A stretch of DNA of 64,000 nt. Origin: Aliirhizobium wenxiniae (GTDB taxonomy: Bacteria > Pseudomonadota > Alphaproteobacteria > Rhizobiales > Rhizobiaceae). The position numbers and the translations under genes were made by a program. Location of the stretch: assembly GCF_019511445.1 (NCBI RefSeq), contig NZ_JAEUAN010000017.1:1-64000 (forward strand). The letters run 5' to 3'. Below the pieces are notes generated by a model. It saw only the letters and a list, made by a program, of their open reading frames with translations. It was not told where the DNA came from and ran no database searches. Within the stretch, counting starts at the first letter, position 1. Each line of letters starts with the position of its first letter. This document shows positions 50,865-59,682 of this stretch, in pieces.

Positions 50865-52040
50865 ATGTCTCTGCTTGCCTCGCTCAGCTCCCGCGCCCTT
50901 GCTGCTCCTGAAAGCGGCATTGTCGAGATCATCAACCACGCCCGCATCGGCGGCCGCGACGATCTCATCCCGCTCTGGGCGGGCGAGGGCGATCTGCCGA
51001 GCCCGGATTTCATCAACCGCGCCGCATCCGATGCGTTGCTCGGCGGCGAGACCTTCTACACCTGGCAGCGCGGCATTCCCGAACTACGCCAGGCGCTTGC
51101 CGATTACTACACCCGCCATTTCGCGGTTAACCTGCCGCCCGAGCATTTCTACGTCACCGGCTCCGGCATGCATGCCATCATGATGGCCGTGCAGGCGATC
51201 TGTGGACCGGGTGACGAGATGATCTATCTGTCGCCCACATGGCCGAACATCGTGTCGGCAATCGAGCTTTCAGGTGCTGTCGCAACCGGCCTGCCGCTGG
51301 AATTCATCGGCGGTAAATGGTCGCTTGACCTCAACAAGCTCGAAGCGATGATTACGCCGAAGACCAAGGGCCTTTTCGTCAACACCCCGTCCAACCCGAC
51401 CGGCTGGACCGCGACGAAGGAAGATCTGGCCGCCATCCTCGGGCTTGCCCGTAAACATGGCCTCTGGATCATCGCCGACGAGATCTATTCCCGCTATTAT
51501 TACGGTGGCGCGCTGCGTGCTCCGTCCTTCCTCGATTTGGCCGAGCAGAGCGACCGCATCATCTATGCGAACTCGTTTTCGAAGAACTGGTCGATGACCG
51601 GCTGGCGCGTCGGCTGGCTCGTCGCTCCGCCGGAATTGGGCCAGGTGATCGAAAACCTCATCCAGTATTCCAACTCGGGCGTTGCCCAGTTCATGCAGCG
51701 CGGCGCAGTCGTCGCACTCAATGACGGTGACGGCTTCGTTGAGGAAAACATCGAGCGTGCCCGCGTCTCCCGCGACATTCTCTGCGACATGCTGATCGCC
51801 ACCAACCGCGTCCAGACATTGAAGCCGGAAGGGGCTATCTACGCCTTCCTGAAGGTCGACGGCATTACCGACAGTCGGGCTGCGGCACTCGATATCGTCG
51901 ACAAGATCGGCGTGGCGCTGGCGCCGGGATCGGCCTTCGGTAAGGGCGGCGAGAACTTCCTGCGCGCTTGCTTCCTGCGCAATCCGAAACATGTCGAAGA
52001 GGCCGCCGACCGGCTCGCGGGTTATATCAAGGCACTCTGA
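50865..52040 (+). CDS. PLP-dependent aminotransferase, class I/II (aspartate aminotransferase-like)
   Basis: From the ATG at 50865 the enzyme has 391 residues of fold-type I. It shows the substrate-side segment LIPLWAGEGDLPSPDFI, YTWQRGIPELRQALADYY, and VTGSGMHAIMMAVQAICGPGDEM. Cofactor-binding sequences are NTPSNPTGWTATKEDL and IIADEIYSRYYYGG. The lysine that binds PLP is in NSFSKNWSMTGWRVGW, near residue 240, followed by an arginine in FLRACFLRNP for the substrate carboxylate. Exact specificity is not clear; aspartate, aromatic and branched-chain types are possible. Confidence 0.88.
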   Translation: MSLLASLSSRALAAPESGIVEIINHARIGGRDDLIPLWAGEGDLPSPDFINRAASDALLGGETFYTWQRGIPELRQALADYYTRHFAVNLPPEHFYVTGSGMHAIMMAVQAICGPGDEMIYLSPTWPNIVSAIELSGAVATGLPLEFIGGKWSLDLNKLEAMITPKTKGLFVNTPSNPTGWTATKEDLAAILGLARKHGLWIIADEIYSRYYYGGALRAPSFLDLAEQSDRIIYANSFSKNWSMTGWRVGWLVAPPELGQVIENLIQYSNSGVAQFMQRGAVVALNDGDGFVEENIERARVSRDILCDMLIATNRVQTLKPEGAIYAFLKVDGITDSRAAALDIVDKIGVALAPGSAFGKGGENFLRACFLRNPKHVEEAADRLAGYIKAL

Positions 52041-52049
52041 GACCCGCCT

Positions 52050-52082
52050 CGGGGATATTCGCTAAAATTCGCAATATCCCCG
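52050..52082. terminator. Hairpin after the aminotransferase gene
   Basis: CGGGGATATT (52050-52059) and AATATCCCCG (52073-52082) form a 10-bp perfect stem nine bases after the stop codon. No strong U-tract; likely a termination or 3'-end stabilising structure. Confidence 0.5.
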
Positions 52083-52196
52083 AAAGCCTCCGTTAGGCAC
52101 GTTTCCCGATATAGTTGATCTCTGGCTTCATAAGTAACCTGTGATCAAGCGCCGCAATGCTTTCCTGCAAAAAAACAAAAGTCAGGAAAGTAGATC

Positions 52197-53231
52197 ATGG
52201 CAGTCCTGGTAACGGGCGGTGCAGGATATATCGGCAGCCATATGACCTGGGCATTGCTGGATGCCGGGGAAGACGTGGTTGTGCTCGATCGGCTGTCGAC
52301 CGGCTTCCGCTGGGCGGTGCCGGATGCGGCGCGCTTCTATCTCGGCGATGTCGGCGATCAGGCGCTGCTTTCCCAGATCTTTGCGGAAAACCAGATCGAG
52401 GCGATCCTGCATTTCGCCGGCTCGATCGTCGTGCCACAGTCCGTCGCCCATCCGCTCGATTATTACGAGAACAATACCAGCAAGACCCGGCTTCTGGCGG
52501 CCGCCGCAATCGAGGCCGGTATCCGGCATTTCGTCTTCTCGTCGACTGCCGCCGTCTATGGCGACCAGAAGGACGACACGCCGGTGCTGGAATGTGCGCC
52601 GACGCTGCCGAGAAACCCATACGGCCAGTCCAAGCTGATGTCGGAACTGATGCTGCGCGATGCCGCCGCCGCTTACGACTTCCGCTTCGTCGCCCTTCGT
52701 TATTTCAATGTTGCGGGTGCCGATCCGCTCGGCCGCACCGGCCTGTCGACTGTCGGCGCGACGCATCTGATCAAGCTCGCCTGCGAGGCGGCCCTCGGCG
52801 AGCGGCCGGGCGTCGATATCTACGGCACCGACTATCCGAGACCGGATGGCACCGGTGTGCGCGACTATATTCACGTCACCGATCTGGTCGAGGCGCATCT
52901 GAAGGCTCTGAGCTATCTGCGCCGTGGCGGCGAGCCGCTGATTGCCAATTGCGGTTATGGCCGCGGTTACTCGGTGCTGGAAGTGCTGAACGCGGTAAAG
53001 CGCGTCAGCGGCCACTCGTTCGAGGTTCATTACGGCCCGCGCCGTCCGGGCGATGCCGCAAGCGTCGTTGCCAATTCGACGCTCGCTCGCAGGCTTCTCG
53101 AATGGCAACCCCGCCATGATGATCTCGACCTGATCGTCGAAACCGCGATTGCCTGGGAAGGGCAGTTGGCGAACCGGCGGATGGAAGATCTTCAATCGCT
53201 GCATCAGCGGCTGGCGGCTGCAAGCTTCTGA
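52197..53231 (+). CDS. galE: UDP-glucose 4-epimerase
   Basis: The 344-residue extended SDR interconverts UDP-glucose and UDP-galactose. It has the NAD motif VLVTGGAGYIGSH, VVVLDRLSTG, LHFAGSIVVPQS, the catalytic SSTAAVYG and YGQSK pair (Y-x-x-x-K), RYFNVAGADP, and IYGTDYPRPDGTGVRDYIHVTDL, all in place. Rhizobia often use such an enzyme (ExoB-like) for exopolysaccharide and LPS precursors. The neighbours, a polysaccharide deacetylase and others, are compatible, but no exo cluster is visible. Confidence 0.95.
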   Translation: MAVLVTGGAGYIGSHMTWALLDAGEDVVVLDRLSTGFRWAVPDAARFYLGDVGDQALLSQIFAENQIEAILHFAGSIVVPQSVAHPLDYYENNTSKTRLLAAAAIEAGIRHFVFSSTAAVYGDQKDDTPVLECAPTLPRNPYGQSKLMSELMLRDAAAAYDFRFVALRYFNVAGADPLGRTGLSTVGATHLIKLACEAALGERPGVDIYGTDYPRPDGTGVRDYIHVTDLVEAHLKALSYLRRGGEPLIANCGYGRGYSVLEVLNAVKRVSGHSFEVHYGPRRPGDAASVVANSTLARRLLEWQPRHDDLDLIVETAIAWEGQLANRRMEDLQSLHQRLAAASF

Positions 53232-53330
53232 GCCGAGCGGCTTGGGCACGTTTGTCATGCCGAAATGAGGATGGATAAGCGATTGCTCAAGGAGTAAGAG
53301 GGGCGCACCCAATCGGATCCGACGGATATC

Positions 53331-54137
53331 ATGCGCCTTTCTTTCACAGCCGGTCTCGTTCTTCTCAGTTGCGCTATCGCCGCCTTGCCGGCCCATGCAT
53401 CGGACATCCCAAAGGCTCAGGCGCAATTGGCGGCAGGTCCCGAGGTGAAACTGGTCGAGCCGCGCCTGCATCTTGCCAAGAGCGAGGTGGCCAGCCGACC
53501 ACGTGTCGCGCTGACCTTCGATGCCTGCATGGGCGCGGTGGACGAGCGTATTCTCTCGACGCTTCTCAAGGAGCGTATTCCGGCCACGGTTTTCGTCACC
53601 GCCCGCTGGCTGAGAAAGAACCCGCAGACCGTGGCTATTTTTCTCGCCAATCCGGACCTGTTCGAGATCGAGAACCACGGCGAGAACCACATTCCGGCAA
53701 TCGATGTCGTCGTGCCCGTCTATGGCATCCCGTCCGCCGGATCGCCCGAGGCCGTATCGCGCGAAGTCGGCAAGGGTGCCGAGGCGGTGATCGCGGCGGG
53801 CTTTTCAGCACCGCGCTGGTTCCGCGGGGCGACGGCGAAATACGATGCGACGTCGATCGATGAAATCCGCAAGATGGGCTATCGCGTTGCCGGCTATTCG
53901 CTGAACGGCGATGACGGCTCGCTGCTAGGTGCCGGCGCTGCCGAAAAGCGCATTGCGGCGGCGAAGGATGGCGACGTGGTGATCTCTCACATCAACCAGC
54001 CGACCCATGCGGCAGGGCAGGGCGTCGCCAATGCCATCCTCAAGCTCAAGGCCCGCGGCGTCGAATTCGTCCGCCTGGCCGATGTCGAGACCATCGGCGA
54101 CAACGATACGACCGCGCAGCGCCCCGGCCTGTTTTGA
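53331..54137 (+). CDS. Secreted polysaccharide deacetylase (NodB-like)
   Basis: The 268-residue protein has a signal peptide (AGLVLLSCAIAALPAHA) and a NodB-homology domain: RVALTFDACMG (metal Asp), ILSTLLKERIPATVFVTARWL, IENHGENHIPA (metal histidines), and a late VVISHINQP. The canonical TFDD motif is TFDAC here, i.e. its second Asp is replaced, a known variation. It likely removes acetyl groups from a periplasmic or cell-wall polysaccharide. It stands in its own transcription unit. Confidence 0.85.
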   Translation: MRLSFTAGLVLLSCAIAALPAHASDIPKAQAQLAAGPEVKLVEPRLHLAKSEVASRPRVALTFDACMGAVDERILSTLLKERIPATVFVTARWLRKNPQTVAIFLANPDLFEIENHGENHIPAIDVVVPVYGIPSAGSPEAVSREVGKGAEAVIAAGFSAPRWFRGATAKYDATSIDEIRKMGYRVAGYSLNGDDGSLLGAGAAEKRIAAAKDGDVVISHINQPTHAAGQGVANAILKLKARGVEFVRLADVETIGDNDTTAQRPGLF

Positions 54138-54164
54138 GCGTCGATGTCCTCCCGCCTGAAAACA

Positions 54165-54179
54165 TGAGTTAAACTCTCA
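54165..54179 (+). promoter_or_regulatory. IRO-box-like iron regulatory site upstream of hutW
   Basis: TGAGTTAAACTCTCA fits the rhizobial IRO consensus TGA-N9-TCA bound by the iron regulator RirA, about 90 bp upstream of the hutW start. The haem-utilisation genes downstream are typical RirA targets. Confidence 0.5.
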
Positions 54180-54269
54180 AGTCACTTGATCTGCAGCAAG
54201 TGGCCCGATCTCTCCAGCATCTAGATTGCCGTCATATTGACGATCGGTAATCAGCGGAGAAGTTTGGGC

Positions 54270-55625
54270 ATGGCATCGAGTGAGGACTTGGCGCGCTATT
54301 TTGCGGCCGGAACCGGGCTCGATCCGCTGAGTGAGGCTTTCAGCCGGCGCGGCGCTGTCATGCCGTTTCGCGGCAAGCGGCGTCTGCCGTCGGAAGAGAT
54401 GCAGGATGTCTGGCTTGAACTGCAGTCGCAGCAGGCAAAACCGGGCAAGCGGCTCGCCTATATCCATGTCCCCTTCTGTGCCAACCACTGCCTGTTCTGC
54501 GGCTTTTACCGCAATGCCTATGTGCCGCAGACGGGGGCGGATTATACCGAACTGGTGATCGAGGAGATCAGGCGCGAGGCGCAGACCAAAGCGCTGCGCT
54601 ACAACCCGATCCACGCCGTCTATCTTGGCGGCGGCACTCCGACGGCGCTGAGCGCGGAGGAACTGTCGCGGATCATCACCACCGCCCGCACCGAGCTGCC
54701 GCTCGCGCCCGATTGCGAGATCACCGTCGAAGGCCGGATCATCCATTTCACCCCCGACAAGATCGATGCTTGTCTGGAGGCAGGCGCAAACCGGTTCTCG
54801 ATCGGCGTCCAGACCTTCGATACCGATGTGAGGAAGCGGCAGGGCCGTCGCTCCAGCCGCGAGGAGGCCATCCGCTTCCTCGAATATCTGCGCGATCAGG
54901 ATCGCGCCGCCGTGGTGATCGATCTCATCTACGGGTTGCCGGGGCAGACGCTGGAAGTGTGGCAGCGGGATCTGGAGACGGCGGTGGATATTGGCCCGGA
55001 TGGGCTGGACCTCTACGGATTGAACCTCATTCCGACCACGCCGCTCTTCAAGGCGATCGAAGCCGGGAAATTTCCGGCAACCCCGAGCCTGAACCAGATC
55101 GGCGCGTTCTACCGAACCGGAGCGGATTTCTTCCGGCGCAGGAACTGGCGCCAGATCAGCAACAATCATTGGGCCCGCACCACGCGGGAGCGAAATCTCT
55201 ATAACCTGCTGATCAAGGAAGGGGCCGATTGCATCGCCTTCGGTTCCGGCGCTGGCGGCTCCATCGGCTCGGTCGGTTACGGCTTGAATGGCGATCTGGC
55301 GGCCTATGGCGACGACATAAGGGCCGGTCGGAAATCGCTCGGCATGATGATGATTTCCGATGAACTTTCCGCCCTGCGCACCCTCGTGACCGCGGGTTTC
55401 GAAGTCGGGCATCTCGATCTCGGCCAGCTGGACCGCAGTTCCGGGCACGCCATGACGCCGGTGCTGGAACCGCTTCTCGCCCAATGGCAGGGAGCGGGCC
55501 TCCTGTCGTTTGCCGGCGGTGTCGTTGAACTCACCACTGCGGGCCGCTTCTGGTACTCGAACCTGATCGCTGCCCTCCACGACATTCTGACCCTTGAACT
55601 GGGCCCGTCACGGGATGCGGCCTGA
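54270..55625 (+). CDS. hutW: Radical SAM haem-utilisation protein HutW
   Basis: From the ATG at 54270 the protein has 451 residues, close to HutW length. The radical SAM cluster motif CANHCLFC (C-x3-C-x2-C) is at residues 70-77. The following GGGTPTALSAEEL, FSIGVQTFD and VIDLIYGLPGQTLEVWQRDLETA are typical of the HemN/HutW branch. HutW proteins are encoded with HutX and HutZ in haem-uptake loci and have been proposed to act in radical-based haem degradation. Here hutX follows 27 bp later and an NAD(P)-binding protein completes the operon; an IRO box lies upstream. Confidence 0.9.
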   Translation: MASSEDLARYFAAGTGLDPLSEAFSRRGAVMPFRGKRRLPSEEMQDVWLELQSQQAKPGKRLAYIHVPFCANHCLFCGFYRNAYVPQTGADYTELVIEEIRREAQTKALRYNPIHAVYLGGGTPTALSAEELSRIITTARTELPLAPDCEITVEGRIIHFTPDKIDACLEAGANRFSIGVQTFDTDVRKRQGRRSSREEAIRFLEYLRDQDRAAVVIDLIYGLPGQTLEVWQRDLETAVDIGPDGLDLYGLNLIPTTPLFKAIEAGKFPATPSLNQIGAFYRTGADFFRRRNWRQISNNHWARTTRERNLYNLLIKEGADCIAFGSGAGGSIGSVGYGLNGDLAAYGDDIRAGRKSLGMMMISDELSALRTLVTAGFEVGHLDLGQLDRSSGHAMTPVLEPLLAQWQGAGLLSFAGGVVELTTAGRFWYSNLIAALHDILTLELGPSRDAA

Positions 55626-55652
55626 ACGAACTCATTGAAACGGAGCAGGGAC

Positions 55653-56183
55653 ATGTCCGATCTCGACCAAGCCGAAGCCATCACAAAGATCAAGCAGGCC
55701 ATCGCCGAAAAGCCGGATGGCGTGCTGGAAGCGCTCTCGGCCCAATATGGCGTTCCGTTTCAGACGGTGCTCGAATGTCTGCCGGAAGGTGTCACCCGCA
55801 TTGACGGGCGCCATTTCATCGATGTGCTGACGGATATCGCCAACTGGGGCGACGTGATGTTCATCTGCCATTCGAAGGACGCCATCATCGAGTTTTCCGG
55901 CCCATTGCCGAAGGGAGAGATGGGCCACGGCATGTATAATCTGCGTGGCGGTCCCGGCGGTCTTTCCGGCCATCTGCGCCCGGAAAACTGTGCCGCGATC
56001 TTCTTCGTCCGCCGCCTTTTCATGGGCATGGAAACCAGATCGATCCAGTTCTTCAATGCCGAAGGCGAAACCATCTTCAAGATTTATGTCGGCCGTGACA
56101 GGGAACGCAAGCTGAAGGCCGTACAGGTCGAGCGCTTCGAACGTCTTGCCATTCAGTTTGCAAAGCCGGCGGGCAATGCCTGA
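55653..56183 (+). CDS. hutX: Haem-utilisation cytosolic carrier protein HutX
   Basis: From the ATG at 55653 the protein has 176 residues. It matches HutX/HuvX: an N-terminal helical part (ITKIKQAIAEKPDGVLEALSAQYGVPFQTVLECLPEG), then DILTDIANWGDVMFI-like strands (here FIDVLTDIANWGDVMFICHS) and GMYNLRGGPGGLSGHLRPENCAAIFFVRR. Family members bind haem in the cytosol and pass it to degradation enzymes. Coupled to hutW and, by a short overlap, to the following gene. Confidence 0.9.
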   Translation: MSDLDQAEAITKIKQAIAEKPDGVLEALSAQYGVPFQTVLECLPEGVTRIDGRHFIDVLTDIANWGDVMFICHSKDAIIEFSGPLPKGEMGHGMYNLRGGPGGLSGHLRPENCAAIFFVRRLFMGMETRSIQFFNAEGETIFKIYVGRDRERKLKAVQVERFERLAIQFAKPAGNA

Positions 56184-56856
56184 CATGCGCCCGCTTCTGA
56201 TCTTCGGCGCAAGCCGCGGCGTCGGCCTCGAACTGGCGCGGCTCGAGCGCGCCACCGGTCGTCCCGTTGCTGCGATGTTGAGGCCGCAATCGGATGCCGG
56301 GCATCTGCAGCAGATCGGCGTCGAGATCCTGCGCGGTGATGCCCTGTCGCGGCCGGATATAGAGCAGGCGCTGGCGCAGCTGTCCGGTCCGTTCGATACC
56401 GTCTCGACCTTGAGCGGGCGCGGTGAGGATGGCCGGCTCGCCGATGACGAGGGCAATATCAACGTCATCGAGACGGTCGCGGCGAGCGGCAGCGCGGGGC
56501 GTTTCGTCCTCATAACCTCCATGGGCTGCGGAGACATGGCACCCTATCGATCGGAAAGAGCGATCGCCGCCTTCGGTGCCGTCGTTGATGCCAAGACGCT
56601 TGCCGAAGACAGGTTGAGAAAGACCGGCCTCGACTGGACGATCCTGCGTCCGGGCGGACTTCTCTCCGAACCCGCCACGGGCAATGGGCTGCTGACGCAA
56701 AACCCGCAAGTCCACGGTTTCATTCACCGCGCAGACGTTGCGCTGCTTGCCTCCCGGGTTCTTCGTGACCCCGCGACATCCCGCCATGCGTTTGCCGCGG
56801 TCGATCGCAACCGGATGAGTTGCGACACGCCGGTCGAACCCTTTTCGCTCGCATGA
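56176..56856 (+). CDS. NAD(P)-binding oxidoreductase (SDR-a5/NmrA-like)
   Basis: From the ATG at 56176, eight bases inside hutX (alternative start 56185), the protein has 226 residues. It shows LLIFGASRGVGLELARLERATG at the N-terminus, LRGDALSRPDIEQAL, SGRFVLITSMG-type strand ends and TGLDWTILRPGGLLSEPATG, typical of YwnB/NmrA-like short dehydrogenases that lack a catalytic tyrosine of classical type. In the haem operon it might supply reducing power or repair; this is inferred from co-occurrence. Confidence 0.8.
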   Translation: MPDMRPLLIFGASRGVGLELARLERATGRPVAAMLRPQSDAGHLQQIGVEILRGDALSRPDIEQALAQLSGPFDTVSTLSGRGEDGRLADDEGNINVIETVAASGSAGRFVLITSMGCGDMAPYRSERAIAAFGAVVDAKTLAEDRLRKTGLDWTILRPGGLLSEPATGNGLLTQNPQVHGFIHRADVALLASRVLRDPATSRHAFAAVDRNRMSCDTPVEPFSLA

Positions 56857-56877
56857 GGCAGTCGGTCTGGGAATTAT

Positions 56878-56915
56878 GCAGCCGGTGATAAAAGCACCGG
56901 CTGCGCTTTTGTTTT
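56878..56915 (+). terminator. Terminator of the hutWX operon
   Basis: GCAGCCGGTG (56878-56887) and CACCGGCTGC (56895-56904) form a 10-bp perfect stem with a seven-base loop and are followed by GCTTTTGTTTT. A textbook intrinsic terminator on the plus strand. Confidence 0.9.
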
Positions 56916-56940
56916 CCGGGCTTTTTGGTTATGGACATCC

Positions 56941-57186
56941 ATGGCCGAAAATGACGACGTAAATAACGATGATAGCCCTGCAACGGGCGAAAGCCGGGGC
57001 GATCGCGCCCGCAAGGCTCAGGCGGCGCGAGAGGCCGATCGCAAGGCAAAGGCTGCTGCCAAACTTCGCGAAAACCTGATGCGTCGCAAGGGACAGGCCC
57101 GTGCCCGCCGCGCCGGCGAAGCGGACGATACACAGGGACTTCCGGCATCCACACCATCTGCCGCAAAATCGGACGAATCATCCTGA
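56941..57186 (+). CDS. Small highly charged protein upstream of murA
   Basis: The 81-residue product is hydrophilic: acidic ends (MAENDDVNNDDS) and a basic, Ala/Arg/Lys-rich middle helix (GDRARKAQAAREADRKAKAAAKLRENLMRRKGQARARRAGE). A ribosome-binding site is not obvious. Conserved small proteins of this kind occur at this position before murA in rhizobia, by recollection. No domain recognised; the helix could bind nucleic acid or another protein. Confidence 0.6.
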   Translation: MAENDDVNNDDSPATGESRGDRARKAQAAREADRKAKAAAKLRENLMRRKGQARARRAGEADDTQGLPASTPSAAKSDESS

Positions 57187-57291
57187 CTATAGCTGTCACG
57201 GGACGTCACGAGATTTCAGAAACATTGAAGCGCCAGGGGTTTTCGTCTAAGGACGCGACCTTCCAAGCGTGAGAGGGAAAGTTTTTCAACC

Positions 57292-58584
57292 ATGGATCGC
57301 ATTCGCATTACCGGCGGCAACAAGCTGAACGGCATCATTCCGATTTCCGGCGCCAAGAACGCCGCCCTGCCGCTGATGATCGCCTCGCTTCTGACCAGCG
57401 ACACCCTGACGCTTGAAAACGTGCCGCATCTGGCAGACGTCGAGCAGCTTCTGCGCATTCTCGGCAACCACGGCGTCGATATTTCTGTCAACGGCCGCCG
57501 CGAAGGCCAGACCGATACCTACGCCCGCACCATCCAGTTCACCTGCCGTACGATCGTCGATACCACCGCTCCTTACGAGCTGGTCTCGAAGATGCGCGCC
57601 TCCTTCTGGGTCATCGGCCCGCTTCTCGCGCGTGAAGGCAAGGCCCGCGTCTCGCTGCCCGGCGGTTGCGCCATCGGCACGCGTCCGGTCGACCTCTTCC
57701 TCGAAAGCCTTGCGGCGCTTGGTGCGGAGATCGAGATCGACGGTGGTTACGTTAATGTTTCGGCTCCCAAGGGCGGCCTCGTCGGAGCGCATTACACCTT
57801 CCCCAAGGTCTCTGTCGGCGCGACCCACGTTTTGCTGATGGCGGCGACGCTTGCCAAGGGCACGACCGTCATCGACAACGCCGCGCGCGAGCCGGAAATC
57901 GTCGATCTGGCGGATTGCCTGATCGCCATGGGCGCCAAGATCAACGGCGCCGGCACCAAGACGATCACCATCGAAGGCGTCTCCTCCCTGCATGGCGCGC
58001 GCCACCGCGTGCTGCCTGACCGTATCGAGACCGGCACCTATGCCATGGCCGTCGCCATGACCGGTGGTGACGTGACTTTGACCGGTACGCGCGCCTCGCT
58101 GCTCGATAACGCACTCGACACTCTGAAGCTCGCCGGTGCCGAAATCACCGAAACCGAAAGCGGCCTGCGCGTCGTCAGGAACGGCAACGGCATCCAGCCG
58201 GTCGATATCGTCACCGAACCCTTCCCGGGCTTCCCGACAGACCTGCAGGCGCAGTTCATGGCGCTGATGACCCGCTCGTCGGGCATTTCGCATGTCACCG
58301 AAACCATTTTCGAAAACCGCTTCATGCACGTGCAGGAACTGGCCCGCCTCGGCGCCAAGATCTCGCTCTCGGGCCAGATGGCGCGCATCGAAGGCGTTTC
58401 CAAGCTGAAGGGTGCCCCGGTCATGGCGACCGACCTGCGTGCCTCGGTGTCGCTCGTCATCGCCGGTCTTGCCGCCGAAGGCGACACGATGGTCAGCCGC
58501 GTCTACCATCTCGACCGCGGTTTCGAGCGCCTGGAAGAAAAGCTCACCCGCTGCGGCGCAATCGTCGAGCGCGTCAGCGACTGA
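57292..58584 (+). CDS. murA: UDP-N-acetylglucosamine 1-carboxyvinyltransferase
   Basis: The 430-residue enzyme catalyses the first committed step of peptidoglycan synthesis, adding enolpyruvate from PEP to UDP-GlcNAc. It has ITGGNKLNGIIPISGAKNAALPLMIASLL, SKMRASFWVIGPLLAREGKARVSLPGGCAIGTRPVDL with the catalytic Cys (near residue 125, the fosfomycin target), and a C-terminal EGDTMVSRVYHLDRGFERLEEKL. Length is normal. It follows the small charged protein gene by 105 bp and ends at a strong terminator. Confidence 0.98.
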   Translation: MDRIRITGGNKLNGIIPISGAKNAALPLMIASLLTSDTLTLENVPHLADVEQLLRILGNHGVDISVNGRREGQTDTYARTIQFTCRTIVDTTAPYELVSKMRASFWVIGPLLAREGKARVSLPGGCAIGTRPVDLFLESLAALGAEIEIDGGYVNVSAPKGGLVGAHYTFPKVSVGATHVLLMAATLAKGTTVIDNAAREPEIVDLADCLIAMGAKINGAGTKTITIEGVSSLHGARHRVLPDRIETGTYAMAVAMTGGDVTLTGTRASLLDNALDTLKLAGAEITETESGLRVVRNGNGIQPVDIVTEPFPGFPTDLQAQFMALMTRSSGISHVTETIFENRFMHVQELARLGAKISLSGQMARIEGVSKLKGAPVMATDLRASVSLVIAGLAAEGDTMVSRVYHLDRGFERLEEKLTRCGAIVERVSD

Positions 58585-58610
58585 TCGTCGCCCAAATCAC
58601 GAAGTCTTTG

Positions 58611-58645
58611 AAAGGACGGCAGGGAAACCCTTGCCGTCCTTTTTC
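58611..58645 (+). terminator. murA terminator
   Basis: AAAGGACGGCA (58611-58621) and TGCCGTCCTTT (58632-58642) form an 11-bp stem with a 10-base loop, followed by TTTTT, 26 bases after the murA stop. Confidence 0.9.
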
Positions 58646-58785
58646 GTATCCCTATGTTGAAGCGGCATCCCATTTATCTCCCGCCTCATATTTCATGATC
58701 CGGCTCTGTATCTTTCTTCCAACGCAATTCCGGGCGCAAAATCCGCGCCCACTTTTGCTGGAATTGCTTTCATCGGAGATTTCCC

Positions 58786-59628
58786 ATGGCTGATACTTCT
58801 TCCCCCGTCTGGTTCATCACCGGCTGCTCGACCGGTTTCGGTCGCGACCTTGCCAAGCTGACGCTCGACCGCGGCTGGCCGACCGTCGTCACCGCCCGCG
58901 ACAAGAGCCGGCTTGCCGATCTGGTTGCCGGTTACGACAATGCGTTGGCACTTGATCTGGACGTGACGGATCAGGGGCAGATCGATGCCGCCGTAAAGGC
59001 TGCCGAGGAAAAGTTCGGCCGCATCGATGTGTTGGTGAATAATGCCGGCTACGGATATCAGGCCTCGATCGAGGAAGGCGAGGAGAGTGAAATCCGCGCC
59101 ATGTTCGACGCCAATGTCTTCGGCCTTTTCGCCATGACCCGCGCCGTCCTGCCCGGCATGCGCGCTCGCCGCAAGGGCCACGTCCTCAACCTTACCTCGC
59201 TTGCCGGCTTTATCGGCTTCCCCGGCTCAGGCTACTACGCCGCCACCAAACATGCGGTCGAAGGATTCTCCGATGCGCTTCTCGCCGAAGTCGCCCCGCT
59301 CGGCATCAAGGTGACCTGCGTGGCACCTGGCCCGTTCCGCACCGATTGGGCCGGCCGCTCGTTGAAACAGACGCCGGTCAGGATCGCCGACTATCAGGAT
59401 ACAGCGGGAGCCCGGATGACGACGACCGCCGGTTACAGCGGCAAGCAACCGGGCGATCCGGTCCGCGCCGGCGAAGCGATGATCAAGGCGACCGAAGCGG
59501 AAAAATCACCGCGCCATCTGGTTCTCGGCGAATTTGCCTATAACGGCGTGACCGGCAAGCTCGCAGACCGCCTGACCGAGATCGAAAGCTGGAAGGATGT
59601 CAGCCTCTCGGCCGACTTCCCGAAGTAA
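58786..59628 (+). CDS. Classical short-chain dehydrogenase/reductase
   Basis: The 280-residue enzyme has the dinucleotide motif TGCSTGFGRDLA (T-G-x3-G-x-G), LALDLDVTDQGQ, NNAGYG, the catalytic Ser in LNLTSLAG and YYAATKHAVEGF with Tyr-x3-Lys. The pattern fits the SDR group often called 'oxidoreductase of the 17-beta-HSD-like type', with unknown substrate. It stands alone between the murA terminator and a convergent GGDEF/EAL gene. Cofactor preference (NAD or NADP) is not decidable here. Confidence 0.9.
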   Translation: MADTSSPVWFITGCSTGFGRDLAKLTLDRGWPTVVTARDKSRLADLVAGYDNALALDLDVTDQGQIDAAVKAAEEKFGRIDVLVNNAGYGYQASIEEGEESEIRAMFDANVFGLFAMTRAVLPGMRARRKGHVLNLTSLAGFIGFPGSGYYAATKHAVEGFSDALLAEVAPLGIKVTCVAPGPFRTDWAGRSLKQTPVRIADYQDTAGARMTTTAGYSGKQPGDPVRAGEAMIKATEAEKSPRHLVLGEFAYNGVTGKLADRLTEIESWKDVSLSADFPK

Positions 59629-59682
59629 AGCTCGTAGATCCGATGTTGAAAGCCGGGGCTCAACCGTCCCGGCTTGTTGCCT

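Noticed and set aside
52182..53690. 502-codon minus-strand frame spanning galE and the deacetylase gene
   Set aside because: Crosses two well-supported genes and an intergenic gap; antisense shadow.
54177..55580. 467-codon minus-strand frame opposite hutW
   Set aside because: Antisense shadow of a gene with a complete radical SAM motif.
57286..58509. 407-codon minus-strand frame opposite murA
   Set aside because: Antisense shadow; murA motifs are complete on the plus strand.
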